Assembly (NCBI RefSeq): GCF_002160825.1
Contig: NZ_NFLI01000020.1
Span: forward strand, 1 to 64,000
DNA: 64,000 nucleotides
Direction of reading: 5' to 3'
Source of the DNA: Lachnoclostridium sp. An131
Lineage (GTDB): Bacteria > Bacillota > Clostridia > Lachnospirales > Lachnospiraceae
Below, piece after piece: positions 57,834 to 64,000 of this stretch (positions are counted from its first letter, which is position 1; each line of letters begins with the position of its first letter). Position numbers and translations under genes: made by a program. The notes below the pieces were generated by a model. It did not search any database. It was not told the DNA's origin and saw nothing but the letters and a program-made list of their open reading frames with translations.

Positions 57834-58331
57834 ATGAAAATCATAAAGCCGGAAGAGCTTCAGAAAAATGTATTTTCCATGATAGGAAAGGAATGGCTGC
57901 TTGTCACAGCCGAAAAGGATGGCAAGATCAATACCATGACGGCTTCCTGGGGCGGCCTGGGTGTCATGTGGGGAAAGAATGTGGCTTTTATCGTGCTGCG
58001 TCCCCAGCGCTATACAAAAGAATTTGTAGACGCGGGCGAGACCTTTTCCCTTTCGGTACTGGACGGAGAGTACCGCAAGACTCTGAATTATCTTGGAACC
58101 GTATCAGGACGTGATGAGAATAAGGTGGAAAAATCCGGCCTGACTGTGGAGCATGAGGACGGTACGCCTTATTTTGGCGAGGCGAATACGGTGCTTGTCT
58201 GCCGCAAGCTGTATGCGCAGCCCTATGATCCTTCCTGCTTTATCGATAAAGCCTGTGACGAGAGATGGTATCCGGAGAAGGATTACCATACCATGTATAT
58301 TGCGGAGATTGAGAAGGTGCTGGTGCGGTAA
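57834..58331 (+). CDS. Flavin reductase-like FMN-binding protein
   Basis: A 165-residue split-barrel flavoprotein: LLVTAEKDGKINTMTASWGG, NVAFIVLRPQRYTKEFVDAG, ETFSLSVL, as in flavin reductase-like proteins of anaerobes. It probably binds FMN; the partner is unknown. ATG 57834 after AAAGGAAAG is preferred over an earlier in-frame start at 57789. It shares the trpS direction and ends at a strong terminator. Confidence 0.85.
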   Translation: MKIIKPEELQKNVFSMIGKEWLLVTAEKDGKINTMTASWGGLGVMWGKNVAFIVLRPQRYTKEFVDAGETFSLSVLDGEYRKTLNYLGTVSGRDENKVEKSGLTVEHEDGTPYFGEANTVLVCRKLYAQPYDPSCFIDKACDERWYPEKDYHTMYIAEIEKVLVR

Positions 58332-58367
58332 TCTTTTCATATCAAAACAAAATAGAAAGCCTGTACA

Positions 58368-58406
58368 GACTAGCCTTTGCGCGTGCACAAAAGGCTAGTC
58401 TTTTTT
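58368..58406 (+). terminator. Terminator before the spoIIIA operon
   Basis: GACTAGCCTTT (58368-58378) pairs with AAAGGCTAGTC (58390-58400), followed by six Ts. Confidence 0.95.
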
Positions 58407-58444
58407 CTGCTTCCTGCACATATACTGTCCTAAGAGGTGAGAAA

Positions 58445-59389
58445 ATGAAGGACAAAGAGGAGATTATGCGCATCCTTTCCCTGCATATTCGGCAGATTCT
58501 GGACCGCGCAGACCTGGACTTTGACAGGCTCCAGGAAATCAGGCTCCGCGTGGGGCGGCCGTTTGTCATCGTACAGGGCGGCCGGGAAGCGTTTCTGACG
58601 GAAGAAGGAGCGCGGACGGGGGATTTCCGGAGAGCCTGGCAGGTGACGGCGCAGGAGCTTCGGGAGACCATGGAGCTTATAGGGAAGTATTCGCTTTACG
58701 CATATGAGGACGAGCTCAGGCAGGGATACCTGACGCTTCGGGGAGGCCACAGGGTAGGAGTGGCGGGAAAGACTGTTCTGGAGGGGGACAAGGTGAAAAG
58801 CATCCGTTATATCTCCTGCATCAATATCCGGCTGTCTCACGAGGTGCCGGGCTGCGCGGACCGGGTGCTTCCTTATCTCTATGGAGAACACGGTCTATGC
58901 CACACGCTGATTATCTCGCCTCCACGCTGCGGCAAAACCACACTCCTGCGGGATTTGGTGCGGCAGATTTCCAACGGAGATGAGAGGCACAAGGGACACA
59001 CGGTAGGGGTAGTGGATGAGCGGTCGGAAATCTGCGGCTGCTATATGGGAATTCCGGGAAATGATGTGGGGATCCGTACAGATGTGATGGACGCTTGTCC
59101 AAAAGCGGAAGGCATGATGATGCTCGTGCGCTCTATGGCTCCTGAGGTCATTGCGGTGGATGAGATCGGCCGGTATGAGGACATTCACGCGATTGAGACG
59201 GTGCTGTACAGCGGCTGCCGCCTAATCGCTACGGTACATGGAAGCGACCTGGCGGATATACAGTCCAAGCCGCTGTTTCAGAGACTGATGGCGGAGCAGG
59301 TGTTTGAACGGTACATTATTCTGGGAAACAGCTTTCAGACAGGGAAAGTGAAGGAGATTCTGGACGGAGGAGGAAAGCCGCTTTGCTGA
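58445..59389 (+). CDS. spoIIIAA: Stage III sporulation protein AA (ATPase)
   Basis: A 314-residue secretion-type ATPase of the mother cell-forespore feeding-tube complex. Walker A PPRCGKTT lies near residue 160, VVDERSEICG follows, and VIAVDEIGRYED is the Walker B region. LRVGRPFVI and LRGGHRVGVAG are in the N-terminal domain. In Bacillus subtilis it powers the SpoIIIA-SpoIIQ channel. It is the first of eight genes; by analogy the operon is read by sigma-E, and CATATACT at 58419-58426 could be part of its -10, which is tentative. Confidence 0.96.
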   Translation: MKDKEEIMRILSLHIRQILDRADLDFDRLQEIRLRVGRPFVIVQGGREAFLTEEGARTGDFRRAWQVTAQELRETMELIGKYSLYAYEDELRQGYLTLRGGHRVGVAGKTVLEGDKVKSIRYISCINIRLSHEVPGCADRVLPYLYGEHGLCHTLIISPPRCGKTTLLRDLVRQISNGDERHKGHTVGVVDERSEICGCYMGIPGNDVGIRTDVMDACPKAEGMMMLVRSMAPEVIAVDEIGRYEDIHAIETVLYSGCRLIATVHGSDLADIQSKPLFQRLMAEQVFERYIILGNSFQTGKVKEILDGGGKPLC

Positions 59390-59901
59390 AATTAGTGGGA
59401 GCATGCCTGATTATGGCGTCAGCGGCAGGGATTGGCGTGAGCTTCAGCACAGATCTGAAGCGGCGCTGCCAGGAACTGCGCATCTTAAAGCAGCTTGCCT
59501 ATATGCTGAGGGGAGAGATTAAATTTACAAAGACTCCGCTTCCGGAAGCCTTCTCGCATATTTCCGTGCGGCTTCCGGAACCTTTTGGGAACTTCCTTTC
59601 CAACGTGGCGGAAGCGCTTGGAACAGCTGACGGAAGAACCTTCGGTGAGCTGTGGAGGGAAAAGATAAAGGAGTCTTTGGCTGGTTCCCATTTAAGCCGC
59701 ATGGACAAGGAGCAGCTGGGAACGCTGGGAGAGGTGCTGGGATATCTGGATCTGGAAATGCAGCTGGCTTCCATCGATCTTTATCTGGAGCAGCTGGAGC
59801 TCAGCATTCAGGAGGCGGAAAGCAGCATGTGCTCCAAACAGAAGCTGTATCAGAGCCTGGGGGTAGCAGGCGGTATTTTTCTTGTGATTCTTCTGATATA
59901 G
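59383..59901 (+). CDS. spoIIIAB: Stage III sporulation protein AB
   Basis: A 172-residue membrane protein with hydrophobic ends (LVGACLIMASAAGIGVSF; GVAGGIFLVILLI) and a helical GspF-like middle, RILKQLAYMLRGEIKFTKTPL being the conserved core. The start is TTG 59383, about nine bases after GGAGGAGG, overlapping spoIIIAA by 7 bp. Confidence 0.92.
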   Translation: MLKLVGACLIMASAAGIGVSFSTDLKRRCQELRILKQLAYMLRGEIKFTKTPLPEAFSHISVRLPEPFGNFLSNVAEALGTADGRTFGELWREKIKESLAGSHLSRMDKEQLGTLGEVLGYLDLEMQLASIDLYLEQLELSIQEAESSMCSKQKLYQSLGVAGGIFLVILLI

Positions 59902-59981
59902 GGCTGTCAGCGGGCAGAAGAAGGCAGAAAAAGTCTGCGGCAGAAAAACAGCGGTCAGACCGCATTGGACAGGGAGGAAGC

Positions 59982-60176
59982 ATGAGCGTCAATCTCATAT
60001 TTAAAATTGCGGCGGTAGGAATCCTGGTCTCCGTACTGAGTCAGGTGTTGAAGCACAGCGGACGGGAGGAACAGGCATTTCTGACAAGCCTGGCGGGGCT
60101 GATGCTGGTTCTGTTCTGGATTCTGCCTTATATTTTTGAACTGTTTGATTCTATGAGAAGGCTGTTTACGCTGTAG
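59982..60176 (+). CDS. spoIIIAC: Stage III sporulation protein AC
   Basis: A 64-residue two-segment membrane protein: LIFKIAAVGILVSVLSQVL and EQAFLTSLAGLMLVLFWILP, the standard SpoIIIAC pattern. AGGGAGGAAGC precedes the ATG. An 80-bp gap separates it from spoIIIAB. Confidence 0.93.
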   Translation: MSVNLIFKIAAVGILVSVLSQVLKHSGREEQAFLTSLAGLMLVLFWILPYIFELFDSMRRLFTL

Positions 60177-60260
60177 GGCGCTGGAACAGACGCGGCAGAT
60201 GGCGGGAGTAGGAAGCTGCTGCGGACAGAGCGGATGGCAGTGAGGAAAGGGGGCGGTTCT

Positions 60261-60644
60261 GTGATTGAAGCGGCGGTTATAGGAATTACAGGCGTGCTTC
60301 TGGCTCTTCAGATTAAGCATACGAAGCCGGAATATGCAGTGTACCTGAGTGTGGCGACAGGAGTCTTTCTGCTGCTGCTGGCGGCGCAGCGGCTGGAAGT
60401 AGTGGTGGAAAGTGTGAGAATGATTCAGAATTCCATTTCTATTCAGTCCTCCTATATCCAGGTTCTTCTGAAGATTATAGGAATTACCTATATCTCTGAA
60501 TTTGCGGCAGATATCTGCCGGGACGCAGGGTACTCTGCGATAGCCAGCCAGATAGGAATCTTTGCCAAGCTGTCGATCCTGGCCGTCAGCATGCCCATTG
60601 TCACTGCGCTTCTGGATACGATACACAGCTTTCTGGGCGGCTGA
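60261..60644 (+). CDS. spoIIIAD: Stage III sporulation protein AD
   Basis: A 127-residue membrane protein: AAVIGITGVLLALQIKHTKP, SSYIQVLLKIIGITYISEFA and CRDAGYSAIASQIGIFAKLS, typical of SpoIIIAD. GTG 60261 is chosen because the purine-rich AAAGGGGGCG lies just upstream and the product then begins like relatives; ATG 60234 lacks a ribosome site. Confidence 0.92.
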   Translation: MIEAAVIGITGVLLALQIKHTKPEYAVYLSVATGVFLLLLAAQRLEVVVESVRMIQNSISIQSSYIQVLLKIIGITYISEFAADICRDAGYSAIASQIGIFAKLSILAVSMPIVTALLDTIHSFLGG

Positions 60645-60654
60645 GGGCAGGAGC

Positions 60655-61869
60655 ATGGGACGACGCTGTGGTTTGAAGGCACTGTGGAGGGCCGCGCTTT
60701 TTCTGCTCATAGTGTCCGTGCTGCCTGCCCTGGTTCCGGGACAGGTACAGGCTGAGGAAAATACAAAGGAAGAGGCTTCTTTTCGTTATGAGGACGTGGA
60801 AGAGGCGGCAGAGGAGCCCGACGCCTCTCTTTTGGAGGAGCTGGATTTTTCAGAGGTACAGCAGACGGTAGATGAGATTCTGGGCGGTGATTTCCAGTTT
60901 GAAAATACGGTTCTGGATCTGATTACAGGAAAACAGGCGTTCACGCTGGAGAGCTTTCTGGAGGCGCTTATTGCTCAGGCGGGGAACAACTGGGAGACGG
61001 AAAAGCAGATCCTTCTTTCTATCCTTATCCTGGGAATCGCAGCTTCACTTTTTTCGAGCTTTGCCACAGTATTTCAGAACCAGCAGATTGCGGAGGTGAG
61101 TTTCGAAATTACTTATATGCTGCTTTTTCTGATTCTGCTGCAGGTATTTACAGGGGCTGCAGATCTGGCTGCCAGTGTGATCGGATCCTTAAGGCAGTTC
61201 ATGGACGCATTGATTCCGGCTTACTGCCTGGCGGTTACTATGGCTTCCGGCACGACCACAGCGGTTGTCTTTTACCAGTTTCTGCTGGGATTGATCTATG
61301 TGCTGGAATGGCTGATTCAGGAGGGGCTGCTGGGACTGATTCAGGTGCATGTGATACTGGTGTTTATCAACCACCTGTCGAAGGAGGAATACCTGTCTCA
61401 GATGTCAGAGCTTGTGGTCAAAGCGGTGGGCTGGGTGCTGAAATCCGTTCTTGCAGTGGTGATAGGCTATAACGCGATTCAGGGAATCATCAGCCCGGTG
61501 ATAGATTCCCTGAAAAGCACGGCCTTCAGCCGTGTGGCCCAGATGATTCCGGGGATTGGCAACGTCGCGGGCTCTGTCACAGACGTTCTGCTTGGTTCAG
61601 CCGTGCTGATCAAAAACGGAATCGGAGCGGCGGCACTGATTGTGATTGTCCTTTTGTGTATGGCTCCGCTTTTGAAGCTGGGACTTCTGGTTGTGATTCT
61701 GGAGCTTGCAGCAGCCTTGATTCAGCCGGTCAGCGACAAGCGGATGACCGGCTGCGTGGCAGGCGTGGGTGATGGGATTAAGCTTTTGTTCCGGGCAGTT
61801 TTTACAGTAGCTGTGCTTTTTGTGATTACGATTGTGGTAGTAACTGTGTCAGTGCGCGGCAGCGTGTAG
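60655..61869 (+). CDS. spoIIIAE: Stage III sporulation protein AE
   Basis: A 404-residue polytopic protein with a cleavable-looking signal segment (ALFLLIVSVLPALVPGQVQA), an acidic N-terminal region, and about eight membrane segments in the C-terminal two thirds (WETEKQILLSILILGIAAS; SVTDVLLGSAVLIKNGIG). In the complex it forms part of the membrane core. ATG 60655 is used; GAGGG lies upstream. Earlier in-frame ATG 60562 lies in spoIIIAD. Confidence 0.94.
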   Translation: MGRRCGLKALWRAALFLLIVSVLPALVPGQVQAEENTKEEASFRYEDVEEAAEEPDASLLEELDFSEVQQTVDEILGGDFQFENTVLDLITGKQAFTLESFLEALIAQAGNNWETEKQILLSILILGIAASLFSSFATVFQNQQIAEVSFEITYMLLFLILLQVFTGAADLAASVIGSLRQFMDALIPAYCLAVTMASGTTTAVVFYQFLLGLIYVLEWLIQEGLLGLIQVHVILVFINHLSKEEYLSQMSELVVKAVGWVLKSVLAVVIGYNAIQGIISPVIDSLKSTAFSRVAQMIPGIGNVAGSVTDVLLGSAVLIKNGIGAAALIVIVLLCMAPLLKLGLLVVILELAAALIQPVSDKRMTGCVAGVGDGIKLLFRAVFTVAVLFVITIVVVTVSVRGSV

Positions 61870-61881
61870 CAGGAGAGAATC

Positions 61882-62313
61882 ATGAAGGAATTTATCTATG
61901 GGTGGATTCAGGATATTGCATTTTATACGATTCTGATGGAAGTGGTACTCCATGTGCTGCCGGAACAGGGGCAGAAAAAATATCTGCAGTTTTTCATGGG
62001 AATTGTACTGATTATACTCGTAATTTCGCCGGTGCTTTCGGCGGCGGGGCTTGACGGGCAGCTGGATGAAGCCTATGCGCGGCAGACCTATGACCAGGAG
62101 CTTCAGGAGTTCCAGAGGCGCCAGCAGATGATAGAAGAGAGCTACGAAAGCCGTCTGGAGGAAAGGGTAGAGAAGGCTGCCGAAGAGCTGGAGAAGCTGG
62201 AGCAGGAGCCTGGCGGGACAGGGGAGGAACAGCCGGCAGAGGAGCAGGAGGAGGAAAAGAGTGTTGAAATTCCTGAAATCAGAGTCGAAATCGGAGAACC
62301 CGAAGAAGGTTAA
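61882..62313 (+). CDS. spoIIIAF: Stage III sporulation protein AF
   Basis: A 143-residue protein with two N-terminal membrane segments (YGWIQDIAFYTILMEVVLHV; FFMGIVLIILVISPVL) and a charged, ring-building-motif-type soluble part that here ends in a very acidic Glu-rich tail. The tail region overlaps the start of spoIIIAG by 53 bp. Confidence 0.9.
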   Translation: MKEFIYGWIQDIAFYTILMEVVLHVLPEQGQKKYLQFFMGIVLIILVISPVLSAAGLDGQLDEAYARQTYDQELQEFQRRQQMIEESYESRLEERVEKAAEELEKLEQEPGGTGEEQPAEEQEEEKSVEIPEIRVEIGEPEEG

Positions 62314-62893
62314 AGGGCTGAAAAAGGATCAGCTGGTGATTCTTCTGCTTTTCGGGATTCTGCTGGTTGTAATAGCGATTCCCGTATCGCCGCAGGGAGA
62401 CGGCAGCAGCGCGGAAGAGGGAGCGGAAAGCAGCGGGATACAGACGGAGGAAGGCAGCGCAGGCCTTTCAGGCGGAACCGCAGAGGAAACCTACGAGCAG
62501 AGACAGGAGAGAAGGCTTGAGGAGGCCCTGCGCCTGGTGGAGGGAGTGGGGGAGGTGGAAGTGATGATTACGCTGGAGGCGGGCAGCGAGCTGATAGTGG
62601 AAAAGGATCAGCCGGCGGCCAGCCAGACTGTGGAGGAGACGGATTCTGACGGCGGAAGCCGTACGACCACGGAGGAGAGCTGGTCGGAATCCACCGTGTA
62701 CAGTGAGGGAGAGGACGGAAGCAGATCCCCCTATGTAGTAAAAGAGCTGGAACCAAGGGTTCAGGGGGTAATCGTGATCGCTGAGGGCGGAGGGAATGCG
62801 GCTGTACAGCAGGATATTCTGGAGGCTGTGCAGGCATTATTTCCGGTAGAGGCACATAAAATTAAAATAATGAAGATGGAGGGTGAAAAGTGA
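62261..62893 (+). CDS. spoIIIAG: Stage III sporulation protein AG
   Basis: A 210-residue single-pass protein: a cytoplasmic Lys-rich stretch, membrane segment QLVILLLFGILLVVIAIPV, a Ser/Glu-rich linker, and a ring-building domain (VEGVGEVEVMITLEAGSELI; PRVQGVIVIAEGG). It forms the large ring in the intermembrane space. The start is GTG 62261, about seven bases after GGAGGAGG, inside spoIIIAF. Confidence 0.93.
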   Translation: MLKFLKSESKSENPKKVKGLKKDQLVILLLFGILLVVIAIPVSPQGDGSSAEEGAESSGIQTEEGSAGLSGGTAEETYEQRQERRLEEALRLVEGVGEVEVMITLEAGSELIVEKDQPAASQTVEETDSDGGSRTTTEESWSESTVYSEGEDGSRSPYVVKELEPRVQGVIVIAEGGGNAAVQQDILEAVQALFPVEAHKIKIMKMEGEK

Positions 62894-63672
62894 AAAACAT
62901 ATTCAAGAAAAACCAGATGATCATTACCGCCCTGGCGATCATGATCGCGGTAGCCGGGTACTTAAATTACTCCGGGAGCAAGCTGGATTCCGCAAAGGTA
63001 GAGACGGATGCGGACGCCTCCCTGACAGAAGAGGACGCGGAAGCGGCGGCAGATATTTCGGCTGAGGACATTTACGCACAGACGGGGCTGGAGGAGCTTC
63101 AGTTCGCAGACGGTGATATCGAGAGCCTGGACCAGGACGCGGAGGATCTGGCAGCTGCAGACGCGCAGGCCGCCGCAGAGACGGATGGCACGGAGACGGC
63201 TGACGCAGGTACGGAAGAAACCGAAACAGCCGACGCTTCCGGTACAGAGACGGCTGCTGTGGATGAAGATGAGGAGCCTGGAGAGGCGGTGCTTGCGAAC
63301 AGCTCCACGGCCGGCGTCGGCATAGCCGCGGAGGCGAAGCTCACAAGAGAGCAGCTGCGCTCCAAGAACAAGGAGACGCTTCTGGAGGTCATCAACAACA
63401 CGAATATCTCTGATGCCCAGAAGCAGGAGGCCATCGACAGCATGGTGGAGCTGACAGACATCGCAGAACGGGAGGCCGCCGCCGAGATACTGCTGGAGGC
63501 CAAGGGCTTTGAGGATGTGGTGGTCAGCATTACCGACGATCAGGCCGATGTGGTAGTCAATATGGCGGAGGTAGACGAGGCAGGCCGCGCCCAGATTGAG
63601 GATATCGTCAAGAGAAAAACCGGGATTTCCGGGGAAAACATTATCATTACGCCGGTGGCGGCCCAGGAATGA
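62890..63672 (+). CDS. spoIIIAH: Stage III sporulation protein AH
   Basis: A 260-residue single-pass protein: membrane segment NQMIITALAIMIAVAGYLNY, a long acidic low-complexity linker (about residues 95-135, Thr/Glu/Ala repeats), and a C-terminal EscJ/ring-building domain (LVEVINNTNISDAQKQEAID-like; GISGENIIITPV). It binds forespore SpoIIQ across the intermembrane space in Bacillus. The start is GTG 62890 with GGAGGGTGA upstream, overlapping spoIIIAG by 4 bp. The linker is longer and more repetitive than in Bacillus. Confidence 0.93.
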   Translation: MKNIFKKNQMIITALAIMIAVAGYLNYSGSKLDSAKVETDADASLTEEDAEAAADISAEDIYAQTGLEELQFADGDIESLDQDAEDLAAADAQAAAETDGTETADAGTEETETADASGTETAAVDEDEEPGEAVLANSSTAGVGIAAEAKLTREQLRSKNKETLLEVINNTNISDAQKQEAIDSMVELTDIAEREAAAEILLEAKGFEDVVVSITDDQADVVVNMAEVDEAGRAQIEDIVKRKTGISGENIIITPVAAQE

Positions 63673-63751
63673 GTTACGGGCTGCGCTCTGGCCGGTATAT
63701 GCGGCAGGAGCAGCGGCAGGAAAGACTGCGGGACAATTGAATATGGGAAGG

Positions 63752-63800
63752 AAAACAGGCAGCACGGGAATTCCGAAAGGAAGCTGTGCTGCCTGTTTTT
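63752..63800. terminator. Terminator after spoIIIAH
   Basis: AAAACAGGCAGCAC (63752-63765) pairs with GTGCTGCCTGTTTT (63786-63799). Runs of A and T on both sides make it able to act for the converging minus-strand gene as well. Confidence 0.92.
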
Positions 63801-63859
63801 GGCGTGCGCCTGACAGCGCCGGAGCATATGAGGCCGCGTTTCCCTTTGGCACATTGGCG

Positions 63860-64000
63860 CTATGCCTCGTATGCCTCGGACAGAGTCCTTTGAAGCTCCG
63901 GCAGGGTGTAGATTCCTCCGGCTTCAAGCCCTGTCAAATCCGGCCGTGTCGGATAAGTAAGAAACAAATCCCCATCGTCTTTGCGGATCCACACGAAGAC
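63860..64000 (-). CDS. C-terminal end of an unidentified minus-strand gene (partial)
   Basis: The last 46 codons of a gene that continues past the window. The minus-strand frame from 64000 reads VFVWIRKDDGDLFLTYPTRP, continues through GGIYTLPELQRTLSEAYEA, and stops at TAG (complement of 63860-63862). The smooth, amino-acid-like composition and the shared terminator at 63752-63800 support coding. The family cannot be identified from this fragment. Confidence 0.6.
   Translation of the reverse strand, partial: VFVWIRKDDGDLFLTYPTRPDLTGLEAGGIYTLPELQRTLSEAYEA

Overview
The window comes from a spore-forming, strictly anaerobic member of the Clostridia, most likely a Lachnospiraceae (Clostridium cluster XIVa) relative. 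This rests on a complete spoIIIAA-AH sporulation operon, a one-subunit pyruvate:ferredoxin oxidoreductase, rubrerythrin/PerR peroxide defence, a feoAAB iron locus, a T-box and a cobalamin riboswitch, and strong consensus sigma-A promoters (TTGACA-17-TATAAT type) with AGGAGG ribosome sites. Nearly all genes are on the + strand; base composition looks moderate. I see no tRNA, rRNA, CRISPR array, insertion sequence or prophage.

Layout. 0.2-6.9 kb: alaS, an ECF-type sigma factor with a membrane partner, UDP-galactopyranose mutase, and two small minus-strand genes. 7-13.3 kb: pyruvate:ferredoxin oxidoreductase with a large hairpin in its leader, then a PerR operon (perR, a double-rubredoxin protein, a ferredoxin-rubrerythrin fusion). 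13.4-24.8 kb: a PLP decarboxylase divergent from a LysR regulator, a lipoprotein, citrate synthase, a D-Ala-D-Ala carboxypeptidase, a phosphoesterase, scpA/scpB and an iron-sulfur protein. 24.8-29.1 kb: a four-gene sugar-phosphate operon (SDR, PHP phosphoesterase, class II aldolase, SorE-like reductase) behind an array of 12-bp repeats. 29.2-34.9 kb: iron locus (DUF2325, DUF3793, flavodoxin, feoA, feoA, feoB, a short Fur-like protein, a Cys-rich membrane peptide) with Fur-like boxes and recurring GTTAG-N6-CTAAC palindromes.

37.3-50.4 kb is a metal-uptake island: a family 5 binding protein, an AspA/AstE-like deacylase, a broken MATE gene, a siderophore-type ABC importer, a methyltransferase and an FmdE-like protein. 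A cobalamin riboswitch then precedes a NikBCDE-type importer, followed by two paralogous methyltransferases. The riboswitch suggests that at least the second importer carries cobalt. 50.5-53.7 kb: ridA and a methionine ABC importer (metQ-metN-metI). 53.7-58.3 kb: a T-box-controlled BASS-family transporter, mgtE with an unexplained long leader, trpS and a flavin reductase-like protein. 58.4-63.7 kb: spoIIIAA-AH. The window ends inside a convergent minus-strand gene.

The most striking item is metQ. Its protein is circularly permuted: the half that is normally C-terminal directly follows the lipobox, and the normal N-terminal half comes last, while metN and metI are ordinary. Other unusual items are the in-frame ferredoxin-rubrerythrin fusion with an internal start, the GTTAG-N6-CTAAC elements of the iron locus, the MATE remnant cut off exactly at a metal-binding lipoprotein gene, and the leaders of the oxidoreductase and mgtE genes. 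All functions are read from sequence and from remembered family features; no database search was run.
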